From Janthinobacterium sp. PAMC25594 (lineage in GTDB: Bacteria; Pseudomonadota; Gammaproteobacteria; Burkholderiales; Burkholderiaceae_D), in the NCBI RefSeq assembly GCF_019443505.1, contig NZ_CP080377.1:2356001-2420000 (forward strand): a stretch of 64,000 nucleotides of DNA, read 5' to 3'. The position numbers were made by a program, and so were the translations under genes. Below the pieces are notes generated by a model. The model did no database searches, was not told the origin of the DNA, and worked only from the letters and a program-made list of their open reading frames with translations. Shown piece by piece: positions 17,729 through 28,124 of this stretch (position 1 is its first letter; each line of letters begins with the position of its first letter).

Positions 17729-19354
17729 ATGCGCCGCCCGCCCCAACCTCCGCTCGACCACCGCGACAAACCCGTCATCTGGACCGTCTCCGTCTCACGG
17801 TTGTTCGACCTGTTCCGCGACATCACGCTCGAATACGACGACCTGGCGACGATCGAACCGATCAACCTGGGCTTCGACGACGCCGTGCGCCACATCCGCG
17901 AACGCATGGCCACCGAGCGCTGCGACGCGGTCATCGCGGCCGGCTCGAACGGCGCCTACCTGAAAGGCCGGCTGTCGGTGCCCGTCATCATCGCCAAGGC
18001 CAGCGGCTACGACGTGATGCAGGCGCTGGCGCGCGCGCGGCGCATCTCGCCGGACATCGGCGTCGTCACCTACCAGGATCCGATGCCGGAACTGGCCGAA
18101 TTTGCCGCCACCTTCGGCTTCCAGATCGCCCAGCGCACCTATGCCACCGAGGAAGACGCGCGCGCGCAGATCAATGAACTGAAGGCGGCGGGCGTCAAAG
18201 CCGTCGTCGGCGCGGGCCTCGTCACCGACCTGGCCGAGGAAGCCGGGCTGGCCGCCGTCTTCGTGTATTCCGCCACGGCCATCCGGCGCGCCTTCGACGA
18301 CGCGCTGGAACTGGCGCGCCTGACCCAGATCGAATCGAACAGGGGAAGGCGCGCGGTGGTGGCCGACACCCTGCGCGCGCGCCACGGCCTGCACGACCTG
18401 CGCGGCGAATCGGAAGCGATGGAAGCGCTGCGCCAGTCGGTGGTGCTGTATGCGCGCTCGCCGGCGACGGTGCTGATCCAGGGCGAAACGGGCAGCGGCA
18501 AAGAGCTGGTGGCACAAGCCATCCACCGCGAAAGCCCGCGCAGCCTGGGCGCGAACCGGCCCTTCATCGCCATCAATTGCGGCGCCATCGCCGAGTCCCT
18601 GCTGGAATCGGAACTGTTCGGCCACGAGGACGGGGCGTTTACGGGAGCGCGCCGGGGCGGCCATGCGGGCCTGTTCGAAGCGGCCAACCACGGCACCCTG
18701 TTCCTCGACGAAATCGGCGAAATGCCGCTGGCCCTGCAAACGCGCTTGCTGCGCGTGCTGGAAGAGCGCGAAGTGGTGCGCGTGGGCGGCACGCGGCCCA
18801 TCGCCATCAACGTGCGCATCATCAGCGCCACGCACTGCGACCTGGAACAGCGCATCCGCGAAGGCCGCTTCCGCGCCGACCTGTTCTACCGCCTGGCCGT
18901 GCTGCGCCTGCATTTGCCCGCCTTGCGCGAACGCGCCAGCGATATTCCAGGCCTGGCCGAATGGTCGCTGAAAAACGCGCTGGCCGCGCTGGGCGCCCGT
19001 CCGCACCCCAACCTGCACGCGGAAATCATCGCCTGCGCGCCGCTGCTGCGCCGCTACGACTGGCCCGGCAACGTGCGCGAACTGCGCAACCTGGCCGAGC
19101 GCCTGGCGCTGTTCTTGGCCGCCGAACCGCTGCAGGCACTCACCCCCGCCTTCGTGCTGGGCGTGGCGCCGGAACTGGATCACGGCGCCACCGCGCCCAG
19201 CGTGCTGGCGGCACCGGCTGCCGCCGCACCGCCGCGCCCGGAAGACGAAAGCGCCAGCGCCGTACTGGCGCGCTTCGGCGGGCGCCGCGACGCGGCCGCC
19301 CATTACCTCGGCATCAGCCGCACCACGCTGTGGCGCCGCCTGCGCGCCGGCTGA
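17729..19354 (+). CDS. PrpR-like sigma54-dependent transcriptional activator
   Basis: 541 residues. The N-terminal ~190 residues (from [16 protein letters not shown]) match the PrpR N-terminal sensor domain that in known members detects 2-methylcitrate. The central AAA+ domain has Walker A GETGSGKE, the sigma54-contact loop GAFTGA, and Walker [10 protein letters not shown]; the C-terminus is a Fis-type helix-turn-helix ([17 protein letters not shown]). It should activate RpoN promoters. No prpB, prpC or acnD gene is nearby, so the target is not obvious; the secreted hydrolase 176 bases downstream is one candidate. Alternative: a rewired paralogue with another ligand. Confidence 0.85.
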   Translation: MRRPPQPPLDHRDKPVIWTVSVSRLFDLFRDITLEYDDLATIEPINLGFDDAVRHIRERMATERCDAVIAAGSNGAYLKGRLSVPVIIAKASGYDVMQALARARRISPDIGVVTYQDPMPELAEFAATFGFQIAQRTYATEEDARAQINELKAAGVKAVVGAGLVTDLAEEAGLAAVFVYSATAIRRAFDDALELARLTQIESNRGRRAVVADTLRARHGLHDLRGESEAMEALRQSVVLYARSPATVLIQGETGSGKELVAQAIHRESPRSLGANRPFIAINCGAIAESLLESELFGHEDGAFTGARRGGHAGLFEAANHGTLFLDEIGEMPLALQTRLLRVLEEREVVRVGGTRPIAINVRIISATHCDLEQRIREGRFRADLFYRLAVLRLHLPALRERASDIPGLAEWSLKNALAALGARPHPNLHAEIIACAPLLRRYDWPGNVRELRNLAERLALFLAAEPLQALTPAFVLGVAPELDHGATAPSVLAAPAAAAPPRPEDESASAVLARFGGRRDAAAHYLGISRTTLWRRLRAG

Positions 19355-19530
19355 ATGTTCAAGCACGGAAACGACCATGGCTCAAAACGATGCGCCACGC
19401 CTGCCAGCACTGGTACGGCAGCGGCACCCGCATCTTTTGCACCGTTCATCCCTGCCTGCCGCCGGTCATCCCGCGGTGCTGGCGGCGCGGCGCCTGGCCC
19501 GCTAGCATCGTCGTCAAGGAGGAACACATC

Positions 19531-20403
19531 ATGAAACGAACACTGCAAACTTTGATCTTGCTCAGTACCGTGCTGCTGGCGGGCGCCAGCCGGGCCGCCG
19601 CCCCGACTGCATTCACGGTCGACGTCACGGGCCAGGGCCGCCCGCTGATCCTGATTCCCGGCCTGGCATCCTCGGGCGAAGTCTGGCAAGGCACGGTGGC
19701 GCGCCTGTGCGGACCGAAGACAGGACGCGCCTGCCATGTGCTGACCCTGGCCGGCTTTGCCGGCGTGGCGCCCATCGAAGGCGACCTGCTGGCGCAGGCG
19801 GAGCAGCAACTGGCCGACTACATCAGCACCCAGAAACTGGGCCGGCCAGCCATCATCGGGCATAGCCTGGGCGGCTTCCTGGCGTTGAAAATGGCCATCG
19901 ACCATCCGGCCCAAACGGGCAAGCTGCTGATCGTCGACTCGCTGCCGGCGCTGGGCGCGGTGCAAATGCCCTCCATCACGCAGGAACAGCTGCAAGCCAT
20001 GTCAAGCCAGATGCAATCGGCCATGCGCGCTCAGGATGCGGCCAGCTCCAGCGCCAGCCAGCGCCGAACGGTTGCCGGCATGGCGACGGCGCCGGCCGAT
20101 GTGGAGCGCATCGTCGGCTGGGGCCAGCGCTCGGACCGCGAAACGATTATCCGCGCCATGGGCACGCTGATGGCCAGCGACCTGCGCCAGGAGGTGGCGC
20201 GCATCACCTCGCCCACGCTGGTGCTGGGCACCTGGATCGCCTACAAGGACTATGCGCCGCGCGCGGCCATCGAAGCGACCTTCCAGCAGCAGTATGCACA
20301 GCTGCCGGGCGTAAAAATCGCGCTGGCCGACACGGCGCGCCATTTCATCATGTACGACCAGCCGGACTGGATGTATGCGCGCATCGAACAGTTCCTCAAC
20401 TAG
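19531..20403 (+). CDS. Secreted alpha/beta hydrolase
   Basis: 290 residues from ATG 19531, which has a perfect AAGGAGG ribosome-binding site. MKRTLQTLILLSTVLLAGAS then RAAAPT is a Sec signal peptide with a probable cleavage after ASRAA. The fold is shown by the oxyanion region LILIPGLASSG, the nucleophile elbow IIGHSLGGF and a late His in DTARHFIMYDQP. Substrate unknown; esterase, lipase or lactonase activity is possible. It precedes a two-component pair by only three bases, which suggests a functional link. Confidence 0.85.
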   Translation: MKRTLQTLILLSTVLLAGASRAAAPTAFTVDVTGQGRPLILIPGLASSGEVWQGTVARLCGPKTGRACHVLTLAGFAGVAPIEGDLLAQAEQQLADYISTQKLGRPAIIGHSLGGFLALKMAIDHPAQTGKLLIVDSLPALGAVQMPSITQEQLQAMSSQMQSAMRAQDAASSSASQRRTVAGMATAPADVERIVGWGQRSDRETIIRAMGTLMASDLRQEVARITSPTLVLGTWIAYKDYAPRAAIEATFQQQYAQLPGVKIALADTARHFIMYDQPDWMYARIEQFLN

Positions 20404-20406
20404 ACC

Positions 20407-21456
20407 GTGAGCGCGCCCTTGCACCGTCCGCCGCTGCTGGCCAGGATCAACTGGTACTGGACCTTCCAGTTGGCCGGCTGGGGCGCACTCACCCTGTTCA
20501 ACAGCGTGTATGGCGGCTCCTCGCAGCTGCGCATCGTCGTGACGATTTCCTGCTGGGGGTCCTTGGGCGGGCTGTTGCTGTCGCACCTGTGGCATGGCAT
20601 CCTGCGCCGGCGCGGCTGGGCGGCGAACGGCTTGCGCTGGAAACGCATCCTGCCCTCGCTGGCCTTGCTGGCCGCCATCCAGACGGCCAGCGTGACGGCC
20701 GCCTTCCACGCCATGTATCCACCCGACGTGCTGCGTGGCCTGGCATGGCTGCCCGGCGCGCTGCTGTTCTGGTTCGGGGTATTTCTGACCTGGACGGTGT
20801 TTTACTTCACCACGCTGTCGCTGCGCCGCGCCGCCCACCTGGAAGCGGAAACCCTGCGCCTGCAGCTGCATGGACGGGAAGCGGAACTGCGCGCCCTGCA
20901 GGCGCAAGTCAATCCGCATTTTTTCTTCAACAGCCTCAATAGCGTGCGCGCCCTGATCTTCGAAGACCGCGAGGCGGCCGCGCACATGATCGACCAGCTG
21001 GCCAACCTGATGCGCCACGCGCTGCAGTCCAGCCAGCATGCGACGGTGCCGCTGGCGGCCGAACTGGACGCCGTGCGCGCCTACCTGGCGATCGAGCAAA
21101 TACGCTTCGAGGAGCGCCTGCGCGTCAGCTTCGACATCCCCCCCGGCATCGATCACGTGCGCGTGCCGCCCATGGCCCTGCAAACGCTGGTGGAAAACGC
21201 CGTCAAATATGGCGTGGAGACAAGCGCCGATGGCGGCGACATCCGCATCGCGGCGCGGCGCGGCGCGGGCATGGTCGCGCTGCGGATCGAGGTGGCCAAC
21301 ACGGGCGAACTGCGTGGCGCGTCCGGCTCCATCGGCATCGGCCTGCGCAATGCGCGCCAGCGTTTGCAGCTGGCCTGCGGCGAGCACGCCAGCCTGGAAC
21401 TGCGCCAGCAGGCGGGCTGGGTATATGCCACCATCCATTTGCCGGAGCTGGCATGA
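20407..21456 (+). CDS. LytS-family sensor histidine kinase
   Basis: 349 residues from a GTG start three bases after the hydrolase stop. Four hydrophobic helices occupy roughly residues 15-135, followed by the HisKA_7TM-free His_kinase type domain: the phosphoacceptor is in QVNPHFFFNSLNSVRALIF and the ATPase shows VENAVKYGVE and the G-box SIGIGLRNARQRLQL. These kinases pair with LytTR response regulators, and one overlaps here by four bases (ATGA). No large extracellular sensor is visible, so the signal is probably felt in or at the membrane. Confidence 0.88.
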   Translation: MSAPLHRPPLLARINWYWTFQLAGWGALTLFNSVYGGSSQLRIVVTISCWGSLGGLLLSHLWHGILRRRGWAANGLRWKRILPSLALLAAIQTASVTAAFHAMYPPDVLRGLAWLPGALLFWFGVFLTWTVFYFTTLSLRRAAHLEAETLRLQLHGREAELRALQAQVNPHFFFNSLNSVRALIFEDREAAAHMIDQLANLMRHALQSSQHATVPLAAELDAVRAYLAIEQIRFEERLRVSFDIPPGIDHVRVPPMALQTLVENAVKYGVETSADGGDIRIAARRGAGMVALRIEVANTGELRGASGSIGIGLRNARQRLQLACGEHASLELRQQAGWVYATIHLPELA

Positions 21457-22172
21457 ACGGTCAGCCGCTCAAGATACTGCTGGTCGATGACGAGCGCCTG
21501 GCGCGCGCCGAGTTGCGCCGCCTGCTGGCGCCGCATGTGCAGCGGGACGCCGTGGAGATCGTCGGCGAGGCGGCCAGCGCGGCCGACGCCATCGCGCAGA
21601 TCGGCAAGCTGCGCCCGAACCTGCTGCTGCTCGACGTGCAGATGCCGGGCGGCTCCGGTTTCGACCTGCTGGCCGCCTTGGATGATGCGCCCGACGTCAT
21701 CTTTTGCACGGCCTTCGACCAGTACGCGCTGCAGGCGTTTGAAGTGAGCGCCCTCGACTACCTGCAAAAACCCGTGCAGGCGGCACGCCTGGCCACGGCC
21801 CTGGCGCGTGCCGGCGCGCGGGCGCAAGCCATGCCGCCGCCCGCGCCGCGCAAGGTTTTCATCAAGGATGGGGAACGCTGCTGGTTTGTCGCGTTGGACG
21901 ATATCCGCCTGCTGGAATCGGAAGGCAACTACACGCGCGTGCATTTCGGCGCGCACCAGCCGCTGATGCTGCGCACCCTGAACCAGCTGGAAGAAAAGCT
22001 CGACCCCGCCCTGTTCTTGCGCGCCAACCGGCGCCAGATCGTCAACCTGGCGCAGGTGGCGCAAGTGGCGCCGAATGCGGCCGATGGCCTCGACCTGCAC
22101 CTGCTGGACGGTAGCGTGGTGGAAGTATCACGCCGCCGCGCGCAACAGTTCAAGGCCGTCACCGGCCTGTAG
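21453..22172 (+). CDS. LytTR-type response regulator
   Basis: 239 residues. Receiver domain with acidic pair DD at residues 12-13, phosphoacceptor D61 in LLLLDVQMP, T86 and K106. The C-terminal ~105 residues form a LytTR DNA-binding domain, with the typical IRLLESEGNYTRVHF and LRANRRQIVNLAQV. Such regulators bind paired direct repeats; no clear pair is seen nearby. Translationally coupled to the kinase. Its stop is four bases from the convergent tricorn gene stop. Confidence 0.92.
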   Translation: MNGQPLKILLVDDERLARAELRRLLAPHVQRDAVEIVGEAASAADAIAQIGKLRPNLLLLDVQMPGGSGFDLLAALDDAPDVIFCTAFDQYALQAFEVSALDYLQKPVQAARLATALARAGARAQAMPPPAPRKVFIKDGERCWFVALDDIRLLESEGNYTRVHFGAHQPLMLRTLNQLEEKLDPALFLRANRRQIVNLAQVAQVAPNAADGLDLHLLDGSVVEVSRRRAQQFKAVTGL

Positions 22173-22176
22173 TCCC

Positions 22177-25100
22177 CTACTTCAGCGCGGGGATGGGCTG
22201 CGCCTGGAAGGCGGGGCGCGGCTGCTCCTGGAGTTTTTTCGCCAGCATGTCGAGCGCCACTTCCAGCTGGCGGTCGGCGCCATTGAAAGTGGCGTGCGGC
22301 GGATTTTCCACCTCGACATCCGGCACCACGCCCACGCCTTCGATCAGCCACTGGCCATCGACGCCGAACTGGCCGTTTTCCGCCACACGCGCCATGCCAT
22401 TGTCGGCCAGGCGCGTATTGTCGCTGAGCCAGACGCCCGCGCCGGCCGTGCGCTTGCCCACCAGCGGCGCCAGTTTCAATGCCTTGATGCCGGCGGCGAA
22501 GGTCTCGCCATCCGAATACGTGAGTTCATCGACCAGTACCACCAGGTGGCCGCGGAAGGTGTTCTGCATGTTCGACGATGGCTGCACGCCCGGCGGCGCC
22601 CAGTAGGCCCAGGCCTTGCGCAGCAGTTTTTCGATGATCCAGCTGTCGATATTGCCGCCGTTATTGCGCCGCACGTCGATGATCAGGCCTTCGCGGTTGA
22701 TGTTGGCGTAAAAGTCGCGCGCGAACGATGCGATGTCGTTCGCGCCCATGGCGCGCAAATGCAGGTAGCCGATGCGCCCCTGCGAGGCGGCGGCTACCTG
22801 CTCGGCGCGGCTCAATTCCCAGTCGCCATAGCGCAGCGCCGTCTGTTTCGCCATGTTGACGGGCGTGACGATGACGGCGCGCGGCGCGCCTTTACCTCGC
22901 TGGACCTGCAGCAGCACCTGCTTGTCGGCCTGGTTCAGCAGCAGGTCGCTGATGTCGCGCGCGCCCAAGACGTCCTTGCCGTTGACGGCCGTGATCACGT
23001 CGCCCGCCTTCACATCCACTTCGGGGCGCGACAACGGGGCGCGCGCCGAGGGCAATTCCGCCTCGCTGCGGTAGACGTGCTCGACCAGGTAGCCGTCGCC
23101 AGTGCGCGCCAGCACGGCGCCCAGGCCGGCCGGCGTACCTTCCTGCTCCGTGCGGCGCAATTCGCCGGGACGGATCTGCGAATGCAGGGCGCCCACTTCG
23201 GCCACCATCATGCCGAGTAAATCATTGAGCTCGGCCCGGTCCGTGACCCGCTCGACCAGCGGCGCATATTTATCGCGCGCCGCCTTCCAGTCCACGCCGC
23301 GCATCTTCGCGTCGTACAGGAAGTCGCGGTGCAAGCGCCAGGCGTCGTTGAACATCTGCTTCCATTCCAGGCGCGGATTCGACACAAACGTCCAGTCGTC
23401 GACTTTTACTTTCGCCTTCGACAGGTCGGACGGCAGCTTGGCGCCCGCCTCGATCACCAGCATCTCGCCCGGTCCTGTGGCCGTCGCCGTGCGGTAGTAC
23501 AGATGCTTTTTATCCTGCGCCAGGTCGAATTCGCGCACATTGGCCACCAGCAGTTCCGGCTTCGAGCCGGTATTGCCAATGGCGAGTGTTTTCAGGCTGG
23601 ACTTGTTCTCGCCGCTGTCGCGCTCGAGGAAATACAGGCGCTTGTCATCCATGGCCAGCGCACTGTAATTGCCCGCCGCCAGCGGTACTTCATACAGGCG
23701 CTCGGCCAGTCCCTTGAAGACGACATCCGGCAGCGCGGCCGGCGTCTTCCTGACGGCCGTCTTGCCGCCGGCTTTCTCCAGCGCTTTTTCCGCCGCCTGT
23801 TCGGCCGCCTTTTCATCGTCCGTCTCGGCCGGCTTCACTCCCGGACGGCTCAGTTCATCGTCAGGCTGGAACGGGAAGCGGTTGCCCGGCTGCAGCGCCA
23901 GCGCATACACGCCGATGCGCTTGTCGAACACGGGACCCATGTTGCGGTCGCCCCACGGCGACCCGTTGGCCAGCTGGAAATTGCGTGCCGACATGAAGTA
24001 CAACCACTTGCCGTCCGGCGAAAACACGGGCGAAGCGGAGGTATAGCGGTCGCTGGTGACGAACTGCAACTGCTTCGAGGCGAGGTTGTAGAGGCCGATC
24101 TGCTCGCGCTGCTCATTGCTGGCCACGCGCACGATGGCCAGGTTGCGGCTGTCGGGCGACCATTGCACTTCGTCGTGCTTGTCCACGCCCGCCTTGCCCG
24201 CGTCGTCGATCAGCTGGTTGCCCTTCGTTGCCAAGTCCAGCAGCCAGAAGCGGCCCTTCTTGTCCGTGTGCGCCAGCCAGCGTCCGTCCGGCGACGGATA
24301 CAGTTTCCAGCGGTGATTGTCTCCCTGCGTCGTCAACTGCTCACCCTTGCCCGAACCATTGGCCGCGTACTTCCAGATTTCATTTTCGCCGCTCGTGTCG
24401 ACGATGGCGAAGACGGATTTTTCATCGCTGGAAAAGACGGCATCGCGCGCCCGTGCTCCTTCGGGAATGGCGATGTCGACTCTGCGCAAGCTGCCCGTGC
24501 CGGCGATACTGACGCGGCCCCGTGCAGTGAGGATGATGCGCTCATCCTTGCCCGACAGCTGCACGTTGCTCAAGGTGTCGAGCGGCGAGCGGATCTGGCG
24601 CGCGCGCTGCTGGTCGAAGTCGGACACGAGGCTGATCGGCAATGGCGATGAGTCCGTCCCTGCGGCCAGGTCCAGTACCCGCAGGTCCGCACCCAATTGA
24701 TACACAATCTTGCCATCGCCCAGCGCGGCGTTGCGCACGTCCCACTGCGTGTGGCTGGTCAAGGCGCGGCGGTCGGAGCCGTCGGGCAGCATGCTCCACA
24801 AATTATCGCTGCCGCCCTCGTCGCTGATGTAATAGACGCGGCCCTGCCACCACATGGGGCGCTTGTTGTTACCCTCCAACACGGCAGGCAGCGTATGCAT
24901 GCGCACGGCCTCGCCCTTGCCATCGAGCGCATAGCGCCACAGAGTGGCATGCGCACCGCCCCGGTAGTTGCGCACATTGTCGTTCGTCATGGCCAGGCCG
25001 AAACGCGTGAAGAACAGCGTCTTGCCCGCATCGTCGAGCACGGCGTCATTGGCGTCAGCCACGGGAAACACGCGCCGCGTCTGTTTCACGGGATCGATGG

Positions 25101-25527
25101 CGGCGACGATGCGGCGCGAAGCGGGACCGTCCGTATTCTGCGTGCTGACCAGCACTTCGCCCTGCGCCGTCCAGCCCAGCACCAGCACGCCGCCATTATC
25201 AAAGGAAATACGGCGCGGCAAGCCGCCCGCCAGCGGCATCACATACGCTTCCTGCGCCCCTTCATAGGCTGCGGAAAACGCCAGCCACTGGCCGTCGCGC
25301 GAAATCGCCGCGTTCGTTTCATAGCCGGGATGCGTGGTCAGGCGCTGCGCCGCGCCGCCGCGCACGCTGCTTTTCCACAAGTCGCCTTCGGCCGTGAAGA
25401 CGACGGTATCGCCGCGCACGGCGGGAAAACGGAAATAGCTGCCGGCAGGCGCGGCAGCGGCGGCCGCAGCGTTAGCCAGCAGGCCGGCGGAAAACAGGAG
25501 AGAGGCGAGAGTGCGGGAAATTTTCAT
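22177..25527 (-). CDS. Periplasmic tricorn-type protease (S41)
   Basis: 1116 residues from ATG 25527, where MKISRTLASLLFSAGLLANA begins an obvious Sec signal peptide; an upstream GTG-like extension to 25614 is unlikely. The N-terminal half is WD40/TolB-like beta-propeller with repeated SPDGRWLA-type strands. A charged linker near residue 570, a PDZ domain (PEVDVKAGDVITAVNGKD) and the S41 peptidase follow. Candidate catalytic residues are His near 782 (ALHSQI), Ser1005-Asp1006 in LTYSDGETF and Glu1063 in WLIEG; the Ser-Glu distance of 58 equals that of the archaeal tricorn. It should degrade peptides in the periplasm. Confidence 0.9.
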   Translation of the reverse strand: MKISRTLASLLFSAGLLANAAAAAAAPAGSYFRFPAVRGDTVVFTAEGDLWKSSVRGGAAQRLTTHPGYETNAAISRDGQWLAFSAAYEGAQEAYVMPLAGGLPRRISFDNGGVLVLGWTAQGEVLVSTQNTDGPASRRIVAAIDPVKQTRRVFPVADANDAVLDDAGKTLFFTRFGLAMTNDNVRNYRGGAHATLWRYALDGKGEAVRMHTLPAVLEGNNKRPMWWQGRVYYISDEGGSDNLWSMLPDGSDRRALTSHTQWDVRNAALGDGKIVYQLGADLRVLDLAAGTDSSPLPISLVSDFDQQRARQIRSPLDTLSNVQLSGKDERIILTARGRVSIAGTGSLRRVDIAIPEGARARDAVFSSDEKSVFAIVDTSGENEIWKYAANGSGKGEQLTTQGDNHRWKLYPSPDGRWLAHTDKKGRFWLLDLATKGNQLIDDAGKAGVDKHDEVQWSPDSRNLAIVRVASNEQREQIGLYNLASKQLQFVTSDRYTSASPVFSPDGKWLYFMSARNFQLANGSPWGDRNMGPVFDKRIGVYALALQPGNRFPFQPDDELSRPGVKPAETDDEKAAEQAAEKALEKAGGKTAVRKTPAALPDVVFKGLAERLYEVPLAAGNYSALAMDDKRLYFLERDSGENKSSLKTLAIGNTGSKPELLVANVREFDLAQDKKHLYYRTATATGPGEMLVIEAGAKLPSDLSKAKVKVDDWTFVSNPRLEWKQMFNDAWRLHRDFLYDAKMRGVDWKAARDKYAPLVERVTDRAELNDLLGMMVAEVGALHSQIRPGELRRTEQEGTPAGLGAVLARTGDGYLVEHVYRSEAELPSARAPLSRPEVDVKAGDVITAVNGKDVLGARDISDLLLNQADKQVLLQVQRGKGAPRAVIVTPVNMAKQTALRYGDWELSRAEQVAAASQGRIGYLHLRAMGANDIASFARDFYANINREGLIIDVRRNNGGNIDSWIIEKLLRKAWAYWAPPGVQPSSNMQNTFRGHLVVLVDELTYSDGETFAAGIKALKLAPLVGKRTAGAGVWLSDNTRLADNGMARVAENGQFGVDGQWLIEGVGVVPDVEVENPPHATFNGADRQLEVALDMLAKKLQEQPRPAFQAQPIPALK

Positions 25528-25645
25528 GTGAGCATCCAGATAGCGGTCAGGGCGATAAGACGGCATGGACATCATGTCGATACCGGACAGCAATTCTGGC
25601 ATAAGCACGACCAAAGAAAACCTTCTTTATTGCCCACAAAAACGT

Positions 25646-25682
25646 AAAAAAACCCGCGCCACTTGCGTGGGGCGGGTTTTTT
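25646..25682. terminator. Bidirectional intrinsic terminator below clpA
   Basis: CCCGC and GCGGG, with inner CCAC/GTGG, form a stem flanked by A-runs on the left and six T on the right. On the minus strand it ends the clpA transcript before the tricorn gene. Confidence 0.75.
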
Positions 25683-25707
25683 GACAAGAGCAGAAACGCG
25701 CTGAACG

Positions 25708-25819
25708 CCGAACAAAACCGTAGCGAGCGGCAGCGAGTTGCGGCCGAGAAGCGGAACTGTGCAAGAGCACAGTGAGCATCGGAGGCCGCAAATCGCGACG
25801 CGCAGTAGGTTTGGTTCGG
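25708..25819. repeat. 112-bp nested imperfect palindrome
   Basis: Outer arms CCGAACAAAACC (25708-25719) and GGTTTGGTTCGG (25808-25819) pair with one mismatch. Inside, TTGCGGCC (25738-25745) pairs with GGCCGCAA (25784-25791), and at the centre CTGTGC-AAGA-GCACAG (25757-25772) forms a hairpin. It ends four bases from the clpA stop. The shape is that of a REP/BIME or miniature mobile element and the RNA would fold into a long rod. Confidence 0.6.
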
Positions 25820-25823
25820 TGTT

Positions 25824-28124
25824 TTATTCCACTTCCACCGTTTCCGGCGCTGCCGTCGGTGCCGCGTCTGGCGGTTCCGGAAATTCCAGCAAGACCTGGT
25901 CCTTGTCGTCGAGGTCGACGGTGACCCGTCCGCCCGTGACCAGGCGGCCGAACAGCAGCTCGTCGGCCAGGGCCTTGCGGATCAGATCCTGGATCAGGCG
26001 TGCCATCGGCCGCGCGCCCATCAGCGGATCGAAGCCTTTCTTGCCGAGGAAAGCACGCAGCTTCTCGGTAAACACGGCCTCGACCTTTTTCTCGTGCAAC
26101 TGCTCTTCCAGCTGCATCAGGAACTTGTCGACCACGCGCAGGATGATGTCCTGGTCCAGCGCGCGGAAGCTGATGGTCGCGTCGATGCGGTTACGGAATT
26201 CCGGCGTGAACATGCGCTTGATGTCGGCCATCTCGTCGCCTGCCTGCTTGGAGTTGGTGAAACCGATCGAAGCTTTCTGCAAGCTTTCCGCGCCCGCATT
26301 GGTGGTCATGATGATGATCACGTTGCGGAAATCGGCTTTGCGGCCATTGTTATCCGTCAAGGTGCCATGGTCCATCACTTGCAGCAGGATATTGAAAATG
26401 TCCGGATGGGCTTTTTCAATTTCATCGAGCAGCAAGACCGAATGCGGCTTCTTGGTGATCGCTTCCGTCAGCAAACCACCCTGGTCGAAACCGACGTAGC
26501 CCGGCGGCGCGCCGATCAAGCGGCTGACGGCGTGGCGTTCCATGTATTCCGACATGTCGAAACGGATCAGCTCGATGCCGAGGATGAAAGCCAGTTGCTT
26601 GGCCACCTCGGTCTTGCCGACACCGGTCGGACCGGAAAACAGGAAGGAGCCGATCGGCTTGTCCGTCTTGCCCAGGCCGGCACGCGCCATCTTGATGGCC
26701 GAGGCCAGCGCGTCGATGGCGGGATCTTGCCCGAACACGACGTTGCGCAAGTCGCGGTCGATCGTCTGCAGCTTGCTGCGGTCGTCCTGGTTGACCGTTT
26801 GCGGCGGAATGCGCGCGATCTTGGCGATGATGTCCTCGATCTCGGCCTTGCCGATGGTTTTCTTTTGCTTCGACTTCGGCAGGATGCGCTGCGCCGCGCC
26901 CGCTTCATCGATGACGTCGATCGCCTTGTCGGGCAGATGGCGGTCGTTGATGAAACGCGCCGCCAGTTCGGCCGCCGTCGACAACGCCGATGCCGAGTAT
27001 TTCACGCCATGGTGCTCTTCGAAGCGCGATTTGAGGCCGCGCAAGATCTGCACGGTTTGCTCGACGGTCGGCTCGTTGACGTCCACTTTCTGGAAGCGGC
27101 GGGAGAGCGCATGGTCTTTCTCGAACACGCCGCGGAATTCCGTGTACGTGGTCGCGCCGATGCATTTCAGCTGGCCATTCGCCAGTGCCGGTTTCAGCAA
27201 GTTGGAGGCGTCCAGCGTGCCGCCCGAAGCCGAGCCCGCACCGATGATGGTGTGGATCTCGTCGATGAACAGGATGCCGTTCGGATTGTCCTTCAATTGC
27301 TTGAGCACGGCTTTCAGGCGCTGTTCGAAGTCGCCGCGGTATTTCGTACCAGCCAGCAAGGCGCCCATGTCCAGCGAATACACGACGGCATTTTGCAGGA
27401 TTTCCGGCACATCGCTTTGCGTGATGCGATAGGCCAGGCCTTCGGCGATGGCCGTCTTGCCCACGCCCGCCTCGCCGACCAACAGCGGATTGTTCTTGCG
27501 GCGGCGGCACAGGATCTGGATCACGCGGTCGACTTCTTCCTCGCGACCGATCAGCGGGTCGATCTTGCCTTCGGCAGCGGCCTTGTTCAGGTTTTGCGTG
27601 AACTGGTCGAGCGGGCTTTCCTTCGGCTGGCCCTCGACAGGCGCGTCTTCCACGCCTTCGGAAGCTTTCGCGCTTTCCGTCGACTGGTCCTTGCGCACGC
27701 CGTGCGAAATGAAATTGACCACGTCCAGGCGCGTCACGCCCTGCTGGTGCAGGTAGTAGACCGCATGCGAATCCTTTTCGCCGAAGATGGCCACCAGCAC
27801 ATTGGCGCCAGTGACTTCCTTCTTGCCATTCGATGCGGACTGGACGTGCATGATGGCGCGCTGGATCACGCGCTGGAAACCAAGCGTCGGCTGGGTGTCG
27901 ACTTCGCCCGTGCCAGGCACGGTCGGCGTGTTATCGCCGATGAAATTGGTGAGGGTCTTGCGCAGGTCCTCAATATTGACCGCGCAGGCACGCAACACCT
28001 CGGCAGCGGAGGGATTGTCCAGCAGTGCCAGCAGTAAATGCTCAACCGTGATGAATTCGTGCCGTGCCTGCCGAGCTTCGACAAACGCCATGTGCAAACT
28101 TACTTCTAATTCCTGCGCAATCAT
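25824..28124 (-). CDS. clpA: ATP-dependent Clp protease ATPase subunit ClpA
   Basis: 766 residues from ATG 28124 ([19 protein letters not shown]). It unfolds substrates and feeds them to ClpP. The N-domain repeats are at about 1-140; AAA1 has Walker [16 protein letters not shown] and AAA2 has [15 protein letters not shown] with [15 protein letters not shown]. The IGF-type loop for ClpP docking and a C-terminal D2-small domain follow. The start overlaps the clpS stop by four bases, the standard clpS-clpA coupling. No clpP in the window. Confidence 0.96.
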   Translation of the reverse strand: MIAQELEVSLHMAFVEARQARHEFITVEHLLLALLDNPSAAEVLRACAVNIEDLRKTLTNFIGDNTPTVPGTGEVDTQPTLGFQRVIQRAIMHVQSASNGKKEVTGANVLVAIFGEKDSHAVYYLHQQGVTRLDVVNFISHGVRKDQSTESAKASEGVEDAPVEGQPKESPLDQFTQNLNKAAAEGKIDPLIGREEEVDRVIQILCRRRKNNPLLVGEAGVGKTAIAEGLAYRITQSDVPEILQNAVVYSLDMGALLAGTKYRGDFEQRLKAVLKQLKDNPNGILFIDEIHTIIGAGSASGGTLDASNLLKPALANGQLKCIGATTYTEFRGVFEKDHALSRRFQKVDVNEPTVEQTVQILRGLKSRFEEHHGVKYSASALSTAAELAARFINDRHLPDKAIDVIDEAGAAQRILPKSKQKKTIGKAEIEDIIAKIARIPPQTVNQDDRSKLQTIDRDLRNVVFGQDPAIDALASAIKMARAGLGKTDKPIGSFLFSGPTGVGKTEVAKQLAFILGIELIRFDMSEYMERHAVSRLIGAPPGYVGFDQGGLLTEAITKKPHSVLLLDEIEKAHPDIFNILLQVMDHGTLTDNNGRKADFRNVIIIMTTNAGAESLQKASIGFTNSKQAGDEMADIKRMFTPEFRNRIDATISFRALDQDIILRVVDKFLMQLEEQLHEKKVEAVFTEKLRAFLGKKGFDPLMGARPMARLIQDLIRKALADELLFGRLVTGGRVTVDLDDKDQVLLEFPEPPDAAPTAAPETVEVE

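Noticed and set aside
19377-19505. 42-codon open frame between the PrpR-like gene and the hydrolase
   Set aside because: Only a weak GGAA ribosome site, Arg/Ala/Leu-rich composition and no similarity I recognise; not enough support.
26094-28037. Open frame of 647 codons antisense to clpA
   Set aside because: Same mirror effect; no start signal, and composition typical of antisense translations.
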